In this document: positions 32,507 to 44,179 of the stretch, piece by piece | Layout: each line of letters opens with the position of its first letter | Numbering within the stretch: the stretch's first letter is position 1 | NCBI GenBank assembly: GCA_949130495.1 | Contig: OX422215.1 | Span: 529,587,755-529,651,754, forward strand | From: Sambucus nigra | Taxonomy: Eukaryota > Streptophyta > Magnoliopsida > Dipsacales > Adoxaceae | Length of the DNA: 64,000 bases | Reading direction: 5' to 3' | Made by a program: the position numbers and the translations under genes | Notes under the pieces: model-generated | What the model was told of the DNA's origin: nothing | Database searches by the model: none | Seen by the model: the letters and a program-made list of their open reading frames with translations, nothing else

Positions 32507-34296
32507 ACAAAAAACTATAAAATTTTTGAAAAACAAAGCAAATCTTTATTAAAAGGAATATCAAAACTTTATCAGAATTGCACTTCGTGTGTCTTCAAAT
32601 CATGAAATCCATCGATACTAATGAAACAATTTTTTTTTTATAAAACAGTTTTTTGGTAACATTTTTTAGGAAATGTTTTATTTTTTATTTTTTCCAAATA
32701 GGTATTTTATAAAGTCATTTTGTATAAAGTTTTACAAAAAACTTTTATATTCTATTTTAAAAAAGTCAACTTTTTTTGAATAACGAAATAATCTTTTTTT
32801 GTTAAAACTTTTTTACAAAACATGTGTTTTAAAATAAGTTATATCCAACTATTTTGTAATAAAAAAAATAATGTATTGGGAAATTGTTTTTTTGGATACT
32901 TTTTACAACAAAAGTTTATAAAAAACTATAACTTGTTATCAAATTAGATGGTAATAATATTTTAGAGGGGCAAAAGAGTCATTTACTTTCCCTTCTAATT
33001 AGTGACAAATGTGTTATTAACGGATTTCATTACAAATGGTCCTCAAATATTAATATAAGAAACAATGACAGAATTAAAAATAAGGAAGAATAAGTGCAAT
33101 CCAAATTACAAATAACTTTAAAAAGTTTGTAGAATGTATTAATTAAATAAAGTAACTTGTGCGTGACAGAGGGAACAAAACTTACAAATGGCATGCTTTA
33201 TAGGAGGCTGTTTTTATTTTTTTTAGGATCAAATACCGAAAAGTCTCTCAAACTTTTTTTTAATACACATTTAGTCCAATCCTTTTATTTTGTACCAAAA
33301 AGTCCCTTATTCTCATATCTTTAAAGGTGTGCGCCAGCGGTATGATAAAACTTTTTTGTCATGGTGAAGAACTTAAAAAGGCCTGAAGTAACGTGTATTA
33401 AAAAAAGTTCGAAAGACTATTTGATATATGCATTTTTTAAGCAGATAAAGAAGAAGAGGAGAAATTCGTTAAATAATTAAGATGCTGGAGAAGTGGTTGG
33501 GAAAAAAAGGGCTCTCACTTTATAGGCGGATGGACTCAGTTATAAATTGAAGACGTGTTGTAGAATAAAATATAAATAACTATTCCATATTTTTAGACCT
33601 TATACTATCGAAAGTGTACTCGTACTCATAGATACACACATATATCATAAAGCTGCAATATTGAAATTCAGATCTTTGTGTGTGTGTGGGGGGGGGGGGG
33701 GGGGGGGGGGGAGCCAGGGGGTGGCTTGGGAGGAGGGGTGTGTCCCTGCCCCCCCCCCAACCCAAAAAAAAAAGTAGTGTTAATTTATAAAATAAAATAA
33801 AATAAAATAAAAACAATGTTAAAATATATATATTCAGTCCGTCCAAAATAAAAATTCAGCGCACCCATAATAGAATTTTTGATGATTTTTCTCAAAATAA
33901 TTTAAATAATCTTAAGATAGTCTATTCTGACGCGAATTCCTGGATCCGCCACTGCCACTGCCACTGGGAGCCCCGACGTGGCTTCGTGATCATCAATATC
34001 TATTTACATGTTACATATACAGTAAGATATATACCAACACACACATGCGTATATAAAACAAATTTGAGAGAGATGGTGTGAAAACAAAACTTTTTTAAGT
34101 TGGGTCGAAGTTTATTGAACCATCGGACGCGACAAGAATTTCCAGTACGTTGTAAGAGGCCTTTGGATCGAATGGAGCTCCAGTATCTAGGGCCATATTT
34201 GTTGACATGATTAATGAGCACCTCATCTTCTTCTGCTTTCCATGGCCCTTTTCTTATTTCTCTGATTTCACCAAATAACAATCTATTCGCTTCCAT
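32103..34296 (-). CDS. DUO1: DUO1-like R2R3-MYB transcription factor, exons 1 and 2
   Basis: Exon 1 (34,296-34,091) encodes the R2 repeat and exon 2 (32,292-32,103) the R3 repeat. The donor after exon 1 is AA/GTTTTG and the acceptor is TTCAAAG/C. Together they give 132 codons in frame, and exon 2 ends at a strong donor (GAG/GTAAGG). R2 shows its three tryptophans (KGPWKAEEDEVLINHV, RYWSSIRSKGLLQRTG, RVRWFNKLRPNL). R3 shows KFSAEEERVVIDLQVKFGNK and RIATYLPGRTDNDVKNFW. The 'KFSAEEER' R3 start and the 'RSKGLLQRTG' block mark the DUO1 (MYB125) lineage, which activates sperm-cell genes in pollen. R2 has GNSCRVRWF where plant MYBs usually have GKSCRLRWV. The C-terminal exon was not found, so the gene may be incomplete or decaying. 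Intron 1 (1.8 kb) hosts a transposon-like insert. Confidence 0.8.
32441..32504. repeat. (AT)n microsatellite, about 64 bp
   Basis: Uninterrupted AT dinucleotides. Perfectly self-complementary, and prone to slippage and cruciform extrusion. Confidence 0.95.
33688..33711 (+). repeat. G24 run with flanking G-rich and C-rich tracts
   Basis: 24 consecutive G are followed by further G tracts to about 33,739, then a C10 tract. The region has G-quadruplex potential on the plus strand, which is the template strand of the DUO1-like gene, inside its first intron. Confidence 0.9.
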
Positions 34297-34297
34297 T

Positions 34298-34375
34298 CAA
34301 TCACAAATGCATAGATTTTTGTATGCCTTTGTTTTTCAATCACAAATGCATAGATTTTTGTAGGCCTTTGTTTTT
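34298..34375. repeat. 39-bp tandem duplication just upstream of DUO1 start
   Basis: The unit at 34,298-34,336 repeats at 34,337-34,375 with one mismatch. It starts two bases upstream of the ATG on the minus strand. It therefore duplicates 5' UTR or proximal promoter sequence. Confidence 0.85.
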
Positions 34376-34499
34376 GTTTCGTCAAACCGACTACAAAAGC
34401 AAATATGTAACTCAGCCCTTACATATTTCTAAAGCATTAAAACAAAGAATTAAAACATGCCATCTATATTATACCTTTAATACAGTTGTATTAGAGCTA

Positions 34500-34665
34500 T
34501 AAATGCAATTTATTATCAACCCTTGCATCTCCCTTACGCAATTCGATGGACCATACATCTTCGTTTTCCTTCCAAACGTCTGTTCCAAAGCAGACCTTAT
34601 ATATCCGTAATCCCCTCCAAACGTTGCATAGAATGGAATTTGTAAAGCTATCTCCAGCTTAATAA
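34500..34665 (-). pseudogene. Unassigned exon-like fragment, faintly RNase T2-like
   Basis: A minus-strand open stretch follows a good acceptor (GGAGATAG/C at about 34,643). It encodes FYATFGGDYGYIRSALEQTF, then GRKTKMYGPSNCVREMQ and LIINC. Spacing of an 'I..AL...FG' block, a cysteine, a 'Q' block and a second cysteine faintly recalls the C-terminal part of RNase T2/S-like RNases. I would not assign it on that alone. No upstream exon with the catalytic histidines is visible, so at best it is a fragment. Confidence 0.25.
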
Positions 34666-34829
34666 ATTTTTTTAATAAAAAAGTTGTTTTAATAGAAAAT
34701 AATATTTTTAATAAATTAAAAAAAAATGCATTGTTAAAAAATATTATTTTAATATACAAATTATATATATTTTAAAACAAAACTATTTTAAAAAATAAAA
34801 GTTAGTATAAAAGAAAATTTCTTTTTTTT

Positions 34830-35420
34830 TTCCATTTTAAACAGTAATAAGAAATAAAAAAATATTTTAAATATTGTAAAATTAAAAAAAATAATAATAA
34901 GTTTAAAAATAAGGGGTGCCACTAGCGCAGACCTTTAAAAATAAGAGAATATTGAATAAATGAGTGTTTGAGGGACTAAATGGGATAAAAATAATAATAA
35001 TAAAAAAATTCTTATTAAAATAGTTTTTTTAACTTAAACAGCTTTAAGAAATAAAAAAAGTATTTTAACTTATTTAAAAAAAATGAAGTTTAAAAAATAA
35101 GGGGTGTCACTGGTGCTGACCTTTAAAAATAAGAGAATATTACGTAAATAGGTGTTTGAGGGACTAAATGAGTTAAACCTAATAAATTTTTTTTTATTAG
35201 AATTGTTTTTTAACTTAAACAGTTTTAAGAGATAAAAAAACTGTTTTCAATATTGTAAATTTTTTAAAAAATTAAGTTTAAAAATAAGGGGTGCCGCTAG
35301 CGTAGATCTTTAAAAATAAGAGAATATTGAGTAAATGAGTGTTTGGGAAACTAAATGAGTTAAAAATATATTTTTTTAAAAATTCTTATTAAAATAGTTT
35401 TGTTTTTAAAAAATATATTT
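34830..35420. repeat. Tandem repeat, about 186-bp period, three copies plus partials
   Basis: The block beginning AAGTTTAAAAATAAGGGGTG starts at about 34,899, 35,085 and 35,273. Each copy continues with 'GACCTTTAAAAATAAGAGAA' and 'GAGGGACTAAATG' blocks. It lies immediately left of the start of copy B. Confidence 0.85.
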
Positions 35421-35531
35421 TTATTGAAAATTCGAATTTGTATTTTTTTGAAAAAAATTGTTTAAAAAAATAAAGTGCTAACTAGATAAATGAGGTGCCA
35501 ACTATACAAATAAGGACAAATGAGGTTGCCA

Positions 35532-35568
35532 ACTAGACAACCCGGTACTAGCTCTCGGGTTGTCTAGT
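35532..35568. repeat. 13-bp perfect inverted repeat at the copy A/B boundary
   Basis: The arms ACTAGACAACCCG (35,532-35,544) and CGGGTTGTCTAGT (35,556-35,568) flank an 11-base loop. Only the right arm is visible at the window start (15-27). Confidence 0.9.
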
Positions 35569-36269
35569 ATTATTCCATTAAATATGGGTGCTGGTAAGGG
35601 TAGCGCCGTCTCAAGCAAAATTGGGGCCCTAGGCTAGAAATTAATATGGGACCCTTTTCTTTATAAAAATTATTATATTATATTAAATATATGTTACATT
35701 TTCTCAATAATTGTTTTTATTAAATAGATTTATTAAAATTTATATTTCTTTCTTTTTGAGATGGAAAATCATGAATTATATTTTTGTATTCAGGGTTTGC
35801 TACGATATTTTTTTCAATGGATAATATAGCTAACCCATTTAATCTTTCTTACGACATAGTCGATCTTCTCACATAAACAAACAAATACTATTATAGAACA
35901 ATAAAACATGGTAACGCTGATGTATATTCAATCTGATTGTACAAACAACAAACTTCTCCAATTGAAAAAATAAATTTTCACTTTCAATATGTCAACATTT
36001 AAAAACATATTAATAACATAATCATTTAAGTTTAAACAATTTCATAAGATAAAAGAGAGAAAAAAATTAAATAAAATATAATAACATTAACAATATAATA
36101 TACATATAGTATATATATATATATATAAAACAAACCTTGTATGGGAGAAGTTTTATAGAGTCACCAGATCTTTTTTTTAATGTGTTGTGCATATTCTTTT
36201 TTTTGTATATCAAGATAATCTTGCCAAGTTGAAATTTTTTGTAAAGAGTTTTTGTGCAAATAAAATGAA

Positions 36270-36333
<64 letters not shown>

Positions 36334-36915
36334 AACGATTGGTACTTTAAAACAAAGATTAATGGGTTTAGTTAGTGGGTTATTTTTAATAGCCTTGAAA
36401 ATAGGAAGTGTTTTTACTTTTTTCCATGGGTATATTTATTTATATATAATATAATAAACAGTTATTAAACTTAGGGTCCCTTAAATATGGTGGGGCCCTA
36501 GGCGATGGGTAAGGGACCTTCTAGTTTTTAGTTTGAACCCTTTGGTTATGTAAAAATTTAACTCCTATATTATTGTCAAGTTAATTAGTAAGGGCAATTC
36601 TTTTAAAATTTTAAAACCCTAAAATATTCTTAAATTCTCAACTTCTCTCTCTTTCGGCTCTGAACTCTCGTCCCTATTTGTTCAAGACTCCATGGTCTCT
36701 GCTTTTCTTCTCTCTCTGTGTATACACACATACACACACACACACACACACAATAGTTTAGTTTTTTTTATTACAAAGTTACCACAATCAATAAATCCCT
36801 CACTATACATGTGGGTACCTCGATTAATTATTCTGGCCCAGATGACTAGCCTGATTAAGTTCGGTCCAATGTCTAAAGGCCTCGTGCATAACTAATTCAG
36901 TTATGACCCATTCAA
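35542..36915. other. Non-coding region, copy B equivalent of 1-1,380
   Basis: No gene is seen. The GA repeat is longer and purer than in copy A (36,274-36,330, against an interrupted tract at 731-782). A CA repeat lies at 36,733-36,752. Confidence 0.6.
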
Positions 36916-38279
36916 CCCCTAAAATCTCTCAAGAGATATTCTAGGGATCATGGGTTAACATGGAGGAGTCCAATACCTCCACTCTCCGAGAAATTACATG
37001 TATATATTAAACCCTCACCCGGGGCAAAGGGCACGTAATTGTAAGCAGTCCCCCGGAGTAAAGAGAAATAATAAAAAGAGATCAACACCGTGGATGTAGG
37101 CCATTTTATCGAAACACGTATATCTTGTGTCATGTGTGATTGTAGTTATTTTGTGTTCTTTATTTATTCTGCTGATTATATTAGCTTATTATTTTTGTGT
37201 TGAGATTTATTGTCACCACAATTGGCGTCGTCTGTGGGAAGCGATTGTTTTTTCTTTGAAGAAAGCCTTAACCATCAAGAACCTAAAATGTATGGTCACA
37301 GCGGTAATTACCTTTAAGCAGGGGATATTCAAGAGTAACCCATTCCTCTAAGGGTTAGATCCGAAGTTCGACGTTCAAACCCAAGGTCTTGCCCAGAACG
37401 ATAGGCCTCAGAAGAGAACCAGGGACTAGCAAGGTCGACGCAAGTTTCCAGGCTTATGGATGCCTACGAGGCCAGACTCCAAGAGCAAGAGGAAGCTACT
37501 TGTAAGTAGGGAGCTGAGAACGCTCGCCTCAAGAGAAAACTGGAAAAGATGGAAAGATAACTCCATCCAAGCATGAGGCAACGTCACTATCGCACTCCTA
37601 GACCTCAGGCGAGCAAGTCTCGTAGCCGAGGAAGGAGTCCAAGACATGGGCATCAAAAAATCGAGGGACATAGGTCAGATGACGACTTATCCAAGCAACA
37701 TCAATCAGCTCACCGTTATAGTAGACCAGGCTGAGGGAACGATGACATACGAAATTTGGTTCGAAGAGAAATGGACCCACACCCAGCGCATCGGTGTGTC
37801 AGGTCGATTAAAGAGCTGGCCAGGTGAGCTCTCAGGACCCAGATGAAATCCCCTTTCTCAAGGGAGATAGAAGAAGAAGAAGAAGCCCCTGAGAAGTTCG
37901 CAATGCCTAGGTTTAATATCTACGGTGGAAAGACCGACCCTATCGACCATGTTAGGCAGTACAGGTAGCCTAGGAACCGTTGGAATCACAGGGACGCATT
38001 AATGTGCAAGATCTTTCTGACGCGCTTATACGATGTGTCTCAAAAGTGGTTTGAGAGACTACCTCACCGATCCATCAGGAGCTTCGAGTCCCGGGTAGAG
38101 CTCTTCACAGCTCGCTTCATTACCAGCATCTCCCACCCGAATAGGATGGATTCTTTGTTGACAATAAAGATAATGCCCTAGGAGAGCCTCAAGGACGACG
38201 CGAAGAGAAATTGGGAGCTATTCAAAGAGGTGGAGGACTACTCGGAGCAGGTCTCCGTGGCGTCCTTTAAGATTGGTTT
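36915..38279 (+). mobile_element. Truncated Tat-like element, copy B
   Basis: Same structure as 1,380-2,745: an LTR tail, a PBS-like TGGCGTCGTCTGTGGG (about 37,223-37,238), then decayed gag to the Copia-1 LTR junction at 38,280. The gag reads KTDPIDHVRQYR and then RLPHRSIRSFESRVELFTAR. The stop that interrupts copy A at 2,534 is absent here, but other stops are present. Confidence 0.7.
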
Positions 38280-39643
38280 TGTAAGAGGAAAATAATCCCA
38301 AAGGGTGGTTTTCACAAACTTCCATTTTTAAACCAATTTTAGTTCATCCTTAAAATATGCAACTACGTGTCAATACAAAAAAGATATAGGACGTGACACA
38401 ATAATTCTTGAAAAATCCCCGAAGGGCAAAACCTTTTATTTCTAGAATTTTGAAAAGTTTACAAGACCATTGACTTACAAACAACCTGAAAATCGCCCAC
38501 AAGTGTAACGCACGGTGTCTTCACCAAACCTTCAAAGTAACGGCTAGAAATCTGTAGTGGTTCACGCGCGGCTATACCACAAGGACCGCAGCTCAAAAAA
38601 ATCCATAGAGACTCCCTCCATAATAGCACGTAGCTCTCGGTTGTAGAGATCTCCCCACAAAGGATGAACAAAAGAAAAGCAATGTTCTTGAACACCAAAA
38701 CAATTCACCAAAGCATATGGGGATTTTGTGAATTTAAAATAGAAGGGGACTAAACCATAAACGAAGAAGTCAAAAGGATTTTGCAGTTTCGCAGTTTTCT
38801 GTCTTTCAAAACGCGGGGACTTGTTAATGAAAACAAAACCATTTAATGAGTATTTATACAAAATCGTGTATACAAAATCGTGCCGCCTCGGTATATGAGC
38901 TCGTTCAAACGTGAAAGAGATCTTGCGCGAACGACATATGCATGTCGTTCAAGCGACATCGCGTGACAATGCAATGTCGTTTGAACGACAGAGCAAACTC
39001 GTTGGAACGACTGTTACGTCAAAAAATATTATTCTTAATGTCCGCTCCAATACTTAAACAAAATACTCATTCTCAAATTTTGACGAAAAAGTGCGCTCCA
39101 ACGCTTAGAAAATATTTTGTAAAAATATCCCAAAAGCTCTAAGTGTAAAGTTAAGGTATTAAAAACATAACCTTACCAAACTAAACTTTGGAGAGTCGTT
39201 TTGATGAAGAACTTGATATTCGGATCTGTCTTTGATGCTTGAATGTTCTTCGATGGTGTAGCGGTATACGACATATTAAATTGATAACGGACTTATAAAA
39301 TAATGTCCTTACAAAGCTCCCCCTATGTCTATGTCGGTACATACATAAAAACATCTGAATTATCAAATACCAAAAAATCCTATACAAATCTACCCTCCCA
39401 TGAATAAATTTGCATGATCTCAAACTTTTCTTCAAAATTCTTCAACTTCAAATTTTAAAGATTTTCTCATCAGGGTGTGCAACATAATGATCTTCAATCT
39501 TTGTATCTACACACATGAGACAAAGCAAATACCTTCATGACACATCAAGTTTGAAATGATATAAGAATAAATCAGTAATAAATAAAATCTCCCCAATGCA
39601 AAATCCCCCATAACATGGTAATTCTTTCTCCCCCTTTTTATGA

Positions 39644-42600
39644 TGCCCTTAAACATCCATATCTAGCCTTCATTCACTGTTTTGACTTCTCTTTCGTACC
39701 ACTTGCATTTCGGGCCTAAAATTATAGAACGTGAAGTCGTTGAGGCAGATGTGGGACACTTGATGGAGATGATGAATGCATGATTCCCAGAATTTGGATT
39801 GAGACCGTCGTATGAGATCGTGCAGAGACGTATCAAATGTAGCGGCGTACGACATATACAAATGTAAGATAACGGACATGAGAAATATGTCCTTACAAAT
39901 CTCTCCCTATGTCTATGCCGGTACATACATAAAAAATCCAAATTATGCAAACTCCCAAAACAAATGACATATAACATAATATCCCCATTAAACCCTCGAA
40001 CTGAGAATACTAAATGACATGTCTTCAATAAAACTTCAAAATCTTCAAATCTTCAACATTCTAGAAACTCCCAAAGCTTTTCTCATCAGGGTGTGCAATC
40101 CAATAGATATCGACTTTGTACCTACACATATGAGATAAAGCAAATACCCATGACACGCAACAATTTGATTTATAACGATATGCAAAGATCAAATATCAAT
40201 TAAGTTTAAGAAAATCATAGATAAATCATTCTCCCTCATTCCCCCCCATAATTCATTCTCCCCATTTTTATGATGTCCCCAAATAGACAGATATGAGAAG
40301 CATAAATATGGAAAATGTCAGAAAAAAAGTTTTTTTTTTTAATTTTTCGAATTTTTACTCAAAATATACAACAAAGAATCAAAGAATCTTCTATTTTTGA
40401 ATTTTTCAAAATTTGTACACAATATATATACAAAAAGAATTCACACCATGAAAGAACACAAAAACAACCAAGTTGATGATAGCGTAAATGTAGGGGTGTG
40501 AACACATTCGATAGGTAACTAAACTCAATCAATCACATGTGCACGATGCATACGTGTACTCTTAACGAATGAACATCAAAAGTATCCTTAGGTGTAAAAA
40601 TGATTGAATTTAGATGACATCTTCTTAATCAAGTCAACAAATCAAAGTAAAAGTGATTTCCACACCAATAACGTCCAAAACTATTTAGCACATTTTCAAG
40701 ATTTTCAAGGACATGCAAACCCGTTTATATTTTCCAACCAAACTCCCTCGGATATATATATATATTTTTTTGAGGTGCTAAAAAAAATTCTCAAACTTTG
40801 GAGAATTGATGGTGAAACCTAATGGCCCATATTTGGCATGTATTTCTTTTTATTGCCTTCAAATTTTTTCGGTCTCTTTTAACCTCTTTGGACCCCGGAT
40901 AATAAAATTCCTCAATTTTTTAGGTCTGTTTTAACGGTGGCTTTAGCGCAAAGGATAGATAATTACCTTTCGTAGCCCCTCCCCGTTTTTAAAATATCAT
41001 AAAGACTCACCAAAACGGTTTTTACATGCACGCCTTTCTTATCTAGTTTTATCACGCTTGGTTCATTTTAAGGACATGATTGAAGTGAAAACACCCAACC
41101 AACATGTGATAAGATAAGTAAAAAAATCAAACAAATCTGTGCATGTGTGCAATAAAGGAAATCATGAGTCAAACATGTAGGAAGTAACACTAAATTACAT
41201 CTTAATGACTCCAAAAATTATAAAGCATATTGATGACAAGATATATTGTCTCGAAACACTGTCAAATAGTCACATGAATAAATGGAATGAAATTGTGACT
41301 TGGCTATCTTAAATGCTCATCCGTAAAAGGTGTAAATACAAAAATCTTTTTGTTCTTTTCTAAATTTTTTATTAAATCTTTTTTATTTTTTTTCAAATAA
41401 TTTTATCAAAATAAAATCTTTTTGTATTTTTTAAATGAATTTATCAAAATAAAATCTAAAAGCAAAAATTTATACAAACAAGATACATACTAGCAATAGG
41501 CAAATAATGTCGACATGCAAATCATCCTATGCTAGTAAGCAAGTTAAACCTCAATCGTTAGGTGCAGAGGGGTTTTCAAAAGGTGGTAACAAATTTTGAA
41601 AAACCTTCGTTAAATCTTGTGAAGTATTGACCAAAAACTTTACTTGCTCACCTAAATGTGCAAACTCCTTTCTTAAAAACTCCTTCTCTCCTAAATTTCT
41701 ATTATACTTCTTCGTTTTCAAGGTCTCGGTGTACAAATCTCTAAACTCTTTTTGGAGCTCACTTTCACTCTCGCATTTTTCTTCACTTGAAGAGCTCAAA
41801 ACATCACTATCTCATTCAGGAGCACAATTGTGGGACAAAGAGGGTGTGCTCACACAACTTGGAAAAGAAACAGACTTCTCACCACTAGTCTTATCATTCT
41901 CACTTTCACTACTATCACTAAGTGTGGCGGGCATGGCTACATTCTTTCCTTTCTTTCTAACCCACGCCTAAAACTCAAATGACTTATGCCCTTTACCCCA
42001 CATTCAAAAAAGTCACGTTCTCAAACTCCTCCTCACACTCCTTATCCGAGTCACTCTCTTTTTCCCTCTCACTTCTTTCTTTGGCCTTTCCTTTCTTTTT
42101 ATTTTTATCAAAAAATCTCTTTTCATTGAAAGAATTTTCTTTAGAAATTTTGAGAAACTTTTTTGAAATTTTTCGCAAATAAGGCCAAATCATTAACGTC
42201 TCCCTTATAATCGGACTCACAAACTTTATCTTTCTTTTTCTTAAAATGAGTTTTTAAAGCAACGCCTCTATCCTTAGCCTTAATGGTTTGGGGAAACATG
42301 TCAATCTCGTAGGTTTGAAGATCTCCTACAAGTTCTTCCAACTTAAGTGATTTCAAATTTCCCAAAGAATTCAAAACAGTGACTTTACGAATAAAGCGTT
42401 TTGGAAGAGATCTCAAAATCATTTTAACGACACGCGTGTTATCGATCACCTCACCCAAATTAAAACATGTGTTAACAATGTCCAACAAACGTGCATAAAA
42501 ATCATCAAATCATTCAGACTCGAACATGGTGATAGTCTCAAATTGGGTGGTCAAATTTTGTAACTTTGATTCTTTAACCGTGTTCGTACCCTCATGTGTC

Positions 42601-44179
42601 AGTTTCAAGACATCCCATACCTCTTTAGACGTGGTGCACATCATAATTTAGCGGAACTCATCGGGAGTGACAGCTCCAGAAATAGCACTCAGACCACGAG
42701 AATTAAAATTAGACATTTTAAAATCATCTTGAGTCCAGGCTGACACAGGTTTTAAAGAGGTGATATTATCAATGGTGACTGTGGGAGGTGTCCACCCAAT
42801 TTCACAAAGCAACTAAACGTGCTCGTCAATGGATTTTAAACAAGATTTCATACGAGCTTTCCAGTAGGCATAATTAGACCCGTAAAAAATTGGCATCATA
42901 TTAAATGAATGTTCCATTGGAAAAAATGGGAATAAACACAAAATAGATTTTTTAAAAAAATCAATATCACACTATTTTGCGGAAAATAGGAATACGCGAT
43001 GAAATAGCGCAACCCGCTCTGATACCAATTTGAAAAGTGCGAAAACGCGGTGTGTGATATCTAATAAAAAATTATTCGCAAGTTTCCAAGTAAACCATTT
43101 TTTAATTAGAGTCTATTTTTGAACCAAACAAATATAGCCCCTAAACATGCGTTAAAATTAAGAAGATATTTAATTGAACACAGTATTTCAATTAAATCAT
43201 CAAAACATGCATCTAGATGATTTATTAAATAACATAAAGTATGTGACACAACATATCAGGAAAAATCCCCGTAGGGCAAAACCATATTATTTTAAGTATA
43301 ATTTGTAAAGAACGGTTACATGGATTATAATGAAAATAAGTGTGACATACGAAATACCCGCAGGTGTCAGTTTCGATATCGTCAGCTGGAATCTCCCGCG
43401 AGAATTCCAGATGGTCAGCAATGAAGAAGATACCGGCTTCTCCACAAAATACTCCTCAATGAGTAGAATAGATCATTTCAAGGTTTATGTTGTGCACATG
43501 TAAATGGAAGAGAAGTGTGCATTTATAAGGGAAGATTAAAGCTCAAAAAATATCTTTAGGAAAACATAGAGGAAGAAGGGCCGGATTTTGCTTAGCATGT
43601 TTCAAAAGTGGTTTAAAGTGGTGACAGCATTTGACACAAAAATCATGCCAGCAACAGGTACCCTGAACCGATTCAGGTGTACCACAAACAGGTTCTCCCC
43701 CCGAACCGGTTTGGCCTGGGTTCGCGAAAAATCGCTGGAACATGGGGCTGAACACTTAGCATTTTTCATGGATTTTTCTTGGATTTTTCTCCATTTTCAA
43801 AGGGCCATAACTTCTTCACCGTAGCTCGGATTGAGGTCTCGTTTCTTCCAATATCTTTGTTGCGGAGAGATCTTAAACTTTCTAGTTGACTAGACCTTTG
43901 GACAGTGGCTATAAAATTAACAAAATTCCCTTGAACATCCATATCTAGCTTTATTTCACTGTTTTAACTTCTCTTTCGTACCACTTGCATTCCGGGCCTA
44001 AAATTATGGAACGTGAAGTCGTTGAGGCAGATGTGGAAAACTTGATGGAGATGATGAATGCATGATTCTCGAAATTCGGATTGAGACCGTCGTATGAGAT
44101 CGTGCAGAGACGTGCCAAATGTAGCGGCGTACGGCATATACAAATGTAAGATAATGAACATGAGAAACATATCTTTACA
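39644..44179 (-). mobile_element. Copia-2, copy B
   Basis: The 5' LTR is 43,031-44,179, the PBS about 43,017-43,028, and the truncated 3' LTR 39,644-39,897, matching copy A. The GAACCGGTTC cluster (43,666-43,712) is more decayed than in copy A. Confidence 0.7.
41551..42916 (-). pseudogene. Copia-2 gag pseudogene, copy B
   Basis: The N-terminus from ATG 42,916 (MEHSFNMMPIFYGSNYAYW) keeps the conserved 'GSNYAYWK.RM' gag block in frame. A stop follows at about codon 35, and others lie further on. The longest open part (42,141-42,488) covers the UBN2 middle (LDIVNTCFNLGEVIDNTRVV). The zinc knuckle is lost to frame shifts. It is a decayed capsid gene with no protease downstream. Confidence 0.75.

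Larger units (their letters stand above)
32375..33954. mobile_element. Probable non-autonomous DNA transposon in DUO1 intron 1
   Basis: The ends are imperfect terminal inverted repeats. The left is CAGGGACGAAACCAGGATTT. The right, read inward on the minus strand, is CAGTGGCGGATCCAGGAATT. They agree at 15 of 20 positions. The 1.58 kb inside is non-coding and AT-rich, with a long AT repeat and a G24 run. I see no clear target-site duplication. The CAGGGGCGGATCCAGG-type end is common on plant DNA transposons. Confidence 0.4.
1..35541. repeat. Segmental duplication, copy A (direct orientation)
   Basis: Sequence from base 1 onward reappears from 35,542 in the same orientation, with the same nested transposons in the same order. 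Matching points include 1/35,542, 1,686/37,223, 2,746/38,280, 7,419/43,031, 9,857/45,451, 20,334/48,634, 22,121/50,429, 27,550/60,235 and about 31,290/63,990. Copy A alone holds the EPRV at 11,155-18,668. Only copy A shows the DUO1-like gene, because copy B leaves the window first. Homology is visible from the very first base, so the left edge of the duplicated block is not seen. Confidence 0.95.

Noticed and set aside
33580..33846. Proline-rich minus-strand ORF across the G24 run
   Set aside because: It is an artefact of homopolymer G/C and TG repeats in the DUO1 intron.
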